From: Prochloron sp. SP5CPC1
Lineage (GTDB): Bacteria > Cyanobacteriota > Cyanobacteriia > Cyanobacteriales > Prochloraceae
Assembly (NCBI GenBank): GCA_014323965.1
Contig: JACONB010000077.1
Location: 1-14,314, forward strand
DNA length: 14,314 bases
Reading direction: 5' to 3'
How positions within the stretch are numbered: the stretch's first letter is position 1; each line of letters begins with the position of its first letter. Below are positions 12,325 through 14,314 of this stretch, one piece after another. Both the position numbers and the translations under genes were made by a program. The notes beneath the pieces are model-generated. The model ran no database searches, was not told the DNA's origin, and worked only from the letters and a program-made list of their open reading frames with translations.

Positions 12325-12765
12325 TTAGGGTAAATACTTTTGCACCACGCTCCAACCACTTAAAGATACTAAAGCCAAGCCAACAAACAAAGCAATATTC
12401 AATCCCAAATGCCAGGTTCTGGCCCAAGGACGTCGGGGGTGAATACGACTTGCTGTCCATGCAGATACTAAAGTGAGAGTCACTACCCCCAAACCTGCGG
12501 GCAAGTGCCAAGAGTGACCCAAACTGCCAAAGTGACCCAAAGTCCCCACAATACCAATACCTAAGAGGAGCAACACGAAGAAGACGAAGAGAACACCTAA
12601 ACCGTAGTGTAAATATCGTAGCCATCGCCAATAGTAGAGTTTTCGTCGCAACCGTTGCATTCTGTAAAAAATGCCCACTATGGCTAAACTGAAATATAAG
12701 GTTATGCTTATTCCCATGGACCATGCGGCAATACGCCAGAGCCAGGTAAAAGAAGGTAGATCCAC
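12325..12765 (-). CDS. DUF4079 family membrane protein
   Basis: This 146-residue protein has four predicted membrane helices (about 17-35, 53-76, 88-107, 117-139). It belongs to the cyanobacterial/plastid DUF4079 family, which resembles the membrane part of cytochrome b561/ferric-reductase-type proteins. Typical marks are LRYLHYGLGVLF (His53), the GTLGHFGSLGHSWHLPAGLG block with several histidines (84, 87), SAWTASRIHP, and WARTWHLGLNIALF (His119), followed by a last helix with SGW. The intramembrane histidines could bind heme, but this is inference and the family has no settled function. The start is GTG 12765; the first ATG, 16 codons on, would cut the first helix. A possible -10 (TATAAT, minus strand, 12791-12796) lies just upstream. 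Confidence 0.72.
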   Translation of the reverse strand: MDLPSFTWLWRIAAWSMGISITLYFSLAIVGIFYRMQRLRRKLYYWRWLRYLHYGLGVLFVFFVLLLLGIGIVGTLGHFGSLGHSWHLPAGLGVVTLTLVSAWTASRIHPRRPWARTWHLGLNIALFVGLALVSLSGWSVVQKYLP

Positions 12766-12820
12766 AATTTATACTCAAATGGTCCATCTTATTATATACT
12801 AACAATCACTGGTGCGGACA

Positions 12821-12852
12821 GGGCGCAAGGCTTGCGAGCCCATGCCATGGGC
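12821..12852. repeat. Compound palindrome upstream of the DICT gene
   Basis: GGGCGCAAG-G-CTTGCG-AG-CCC (12821-12841) forms a 9-pair stem with a 2-base bulge. It overlaps GCCCATG-C-CATGGGC (12838-12852), a 7-pair inverted repeat. GC-rich palindromes of the GGGCGCAAGGCCTTGCGCCC kind are frequent mobile-looking intergenic elements in cyanobacteria. Here it lies between the divergent DUF4079 and DICT genes and would be in the 5' leader of the latter. Confidence 0.6.
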
Positions 12853-12876
12853 CCCTACTGGTTAATTTTAAAAAAC

Positions 12877-14271
12877 ATGCATAATAAATCAACTCTTAAT
12901 CAACTCAAAGCAGCACTGCCGAAGGGTAAACTTCCTTCCAGTTATGGAGTATATTATAAAAATACTCTGGTGGCTCTCTGCCACGCTTTGGAAGACCACA
13001 TTCTCCAAGGAAATTACACCGATAGTACCAACAAGCCTCTGGTTTTGGTAACCTTTCAACAGGGAAAATGGTACTTACAAGAAGCGGAGCGATATCTGGA
13101 AATTGCTAAATGTAGTCGGGAAGTGGCGATCGCCGCTGTTCCAGACAGTGGTTTTGCCACCCATCCTACTAGTAAACTAAGTAATGTTAATCTTGTTAAC
13201 ATACCTAAATGTGCGCCCTTAGTTAACGAGTGGAATCTAATTATCCTAGCTCCTGACTACGCCGGTGCAGTACTTTGTTACGAACTTCCTCCTGAAGAAT
13301 ATGGGGTTGACGGGGTACCCAAACTAGATACAGAAAGAAAGTTTTATGGACTTTGGACTTTTGACCGTGCAGTAGTAAAAGAGACAGCAGGGATTTTAAT
13401 CAAAGGAATGGGTTCCTATAATAGCTCCTTAGCAGATCGCCTGGGGAAGTTACAGGAAAAAATCCAACCCAGCACCACCCCAACAGACCTATCTCCGGTA
13501 GTCTCCCGTATTGTAACCTATCTCCAAACTAGTCAGCAACAGTTAGTAACCGTTAATCGTCAGCACCGGGAACTGGTAGAATTAGAAGGACAAGCCCAAC
13601 GACTCAATCGTAACTTAGCTGCTAATAAGTTACAAGCCTTTCTGCGCATGGCGCAAAAAATCGACCAACAGGATAAAGATAATCCGGTGGCTTCCCTCCA
13701 GGTGGCAGCTTTAGGAGAAACTTTAGGACAAATCCTGGATTTACCAACCCTGAAGCTGAGACGGTTGCGTTTAGCAGGTTTGCTCTTTCGTATTGGTTTA
13801 GCAGGAGCTAACCCAGAGGTTTTTCGTCACCCTCCTGAGGAATTAGATGAAGCTACTTTTGCCTTTTGGCGCGATCGCTCCCTTCTCGGTTCTGAACTTC
13901 TGAAAAGGATGCCAGAATTAGCCCCTATTACCGCTATTGTCCGCCATCATCTAGAATGGTGGGACGGGAGTGGGAAACCCGATGGTTTGCAAGGGGAAGC
14001 TATTGAAATAGAAGCCCGCATTCTGGGTTTGGTAGCTTATTTCCAAGACCTGACTCAACCCAAAGGATCCCGTCGGGCTCTCAGTTTAGAATCAGCTTTA
14101 GGTAAATGTCAGAAACTGAGTGGGACTCGTTTTGATCCGGGATTAATTGAATCCTTGACAACTGTCATTCGTTTAACCACAATTGGTTTGATGACCTTAC
14201 CTTCCCAACCCAGTCAATTACCTCATGTTTGGTTGGAGTTGGGCACAAAAACCAAGTCGGAAGTAGCTTAA
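12877..14271 (+). CDS. DICT sensory domain protein with degenerate HD-GYP-like domain
   Basis: This 464-residue cytoplasmic signalling protein starts at ATG 12877 (MHNKSTLNQLKAALPKGKLP); earlier in-frame starts lie within a palindromic repeat. Residues 5-185 form a DICT domain (YYKNTLVALCHALEDHIL, then VLVTFQQGKWYLQEAERYLEIA and NEWNLIILAPDYAGAVLCYEL). Bacterial DICT domains accompany diguanylate cyclase and HD-type output domains. A coiled coil follows (about 210-255). Residues 265-400 resemble an HD-GYP domain: HHLEWWDGSGKPDGL (357-371) and then IEIEARILGLVAYF match its second half. The catalytic HDIGK is replaced by FRIGL (about 304-308), and GYP by GKP. It is thus probably a non-catalytic c-di-GMP-type or signal-binding module. 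Its TAA overlaps the next start by one base. Confidence 0.82.
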   Translation: MHNKSTLNQLKAALPKGKLPSSYGVYYKNTLVALCHALEDHILQGNYTDSTNKPLVLVTFQQGKWYLQEAERYLEIAKCSREVAIAAVPDSGFATHPTSKLSNVNLVNIPKCAPLVNEWNLIILAPDYAGAVLCYELPPEEYGVDGVPKLDTERKFYGLWTFDRAVVKETAGILIKGMGSYNSSLADRLGKLQEKIQPSTTPTDLSPVVSRIVTYLQTSQQQLVTVNRQHRELVELEGQAQRLNRNLAANKLQAFLRMAQKIDQQDKDNPVASLQVAALGETLGQILDLPTLKLRRLRLAGLLFRIGLAGANPEVFRHPPEELDEATFAFWRDRSLLGSELLKRMPELAPITAIVRHHLEWWDGSGKPDGLQGEAIEIEARILGLVAYFQDLTQPKGSRRALSLESALGKCQKLSGTRFDPGLIESLTTVIRLTTIGLMTLPSQPSQLPHVWLELGTKTKSEVA

Positions 14272-14314
14272 TGATACATTCTCTTTCTTTAACCAAGATT
14301 CGTGCAGGTGAAGT
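14271..14314 (+). CDS. Start of an unknown gene, cut by the window edge
   Basis: ATG at 14271-14273 shares its A with the TAA of the DICT gene (TAATG), a common coupling arrangement. Fourteen codons are visible (MIHSLSLTKIRAGE) with no stop before the end. Too short to assign a family. The overlap suggests a co-translated partner of the DICT protein. Confidence 0.45.
   Translation, partial: MIHSLSLTKIRAGE

Noticed and set aside
12287..12805. 172-residue ORF on the - strand overlapping the DUF4079 gene in another frame
   Set aside because: The overlapping 146-residue frame matches DUF4079 with membrane helices, whereas this one is low in recognisable motifs and runs through the intergenic repeat.
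12832..12876. Extended N-terminus of the DICT protein from TTG 12832 or ATG 12847
   Set aside because: The added residues are encoded by a GC-rich palindrome and do not resemble the family start.

Overview
The window looks like chromosomal DNA from a cyanobacterium. Evidence seen: HIP1 octamers (GCGATCGC at 4668, overlapping copies at 7974 and 7980, 12218, 13126, 13871); intergenic degenerate 'CGCAAAGG/CGCCAAGA' repeats common in filamentous cyanobacteria; and gene families that are mostly or typically cyanobacterial (XisH/XisI, DUF4079, DICT-domain proteins, very long TamB/Tic236-type proteins). Genus cannot be assigned from the sequence alone.

Layout, left to right. (1) 2-91, + strand: the 3' end of moaD, encoding the sulfur-carrier C-terminus PPVSGG. 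(2) 158-1391, - strand: a compact operon uma2-like / xisH / xisI. Two of its proteins carry PD-(D/E)XK nuclease-type motifs. (3) 1439-3794, - strand: a bufferin-type RiPP operon read bufA, bufA, bufB, bufC. It has two tandemly duplicated four-cysteine precursors with Sec signal peptides (DUF2282), an MNIO/DUF692 peptide-modifying enzyme and its DUF2063 partner. (4) 4024-4476, + strand and divergent from the bufferin operon: a secreted single-domain DM13 protein. (5) 4618-10445, + strand: a consensus sigma-70-type promoter followed by a giant tamB-like gene. It is split into three ORFs by two -1 frameshifts, one of them in an A10 run that forms a dnaX-type slippery heptamer. (6) 10446-10785: a repeat-rich spacer with a possible 41-aa membrane peptide. 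(7) 10786-12765, - strand: a DUF4079 membrane protein followed by an M50-like membrane metalloprotease with a degenerate J-domain-like segment. (8) 12877-14271, + strand: a DICT sensor fused to a degenerate HD-GYP-like domain, overlapping by one base the start of a further ORF that runs off the window.

How the genes fit together. The clearest system is the bufferin locus. From family knowledge, BufB with BufC post-translationally modifies cysteines of BufA in the cytoplasm, and the product is exported through its Sec signal and binds copper in the periplasm. The DM13 protein, also predicted to be exported and carrying the conserved DM13 cysteine, is divergently transcribed from the same intergenic region and could be a functional partner; that is inference. 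The tamB-like gene encodes an inner-membrane-anchored, periplasm-spanning protein of outer membrane biogenesis. Its present open reading frame state suggests a recent lesion, a sequencing error, or possibly recoding. The remaining genes are housekeeping or signalling genes with no obvious link to the bufferin locus.
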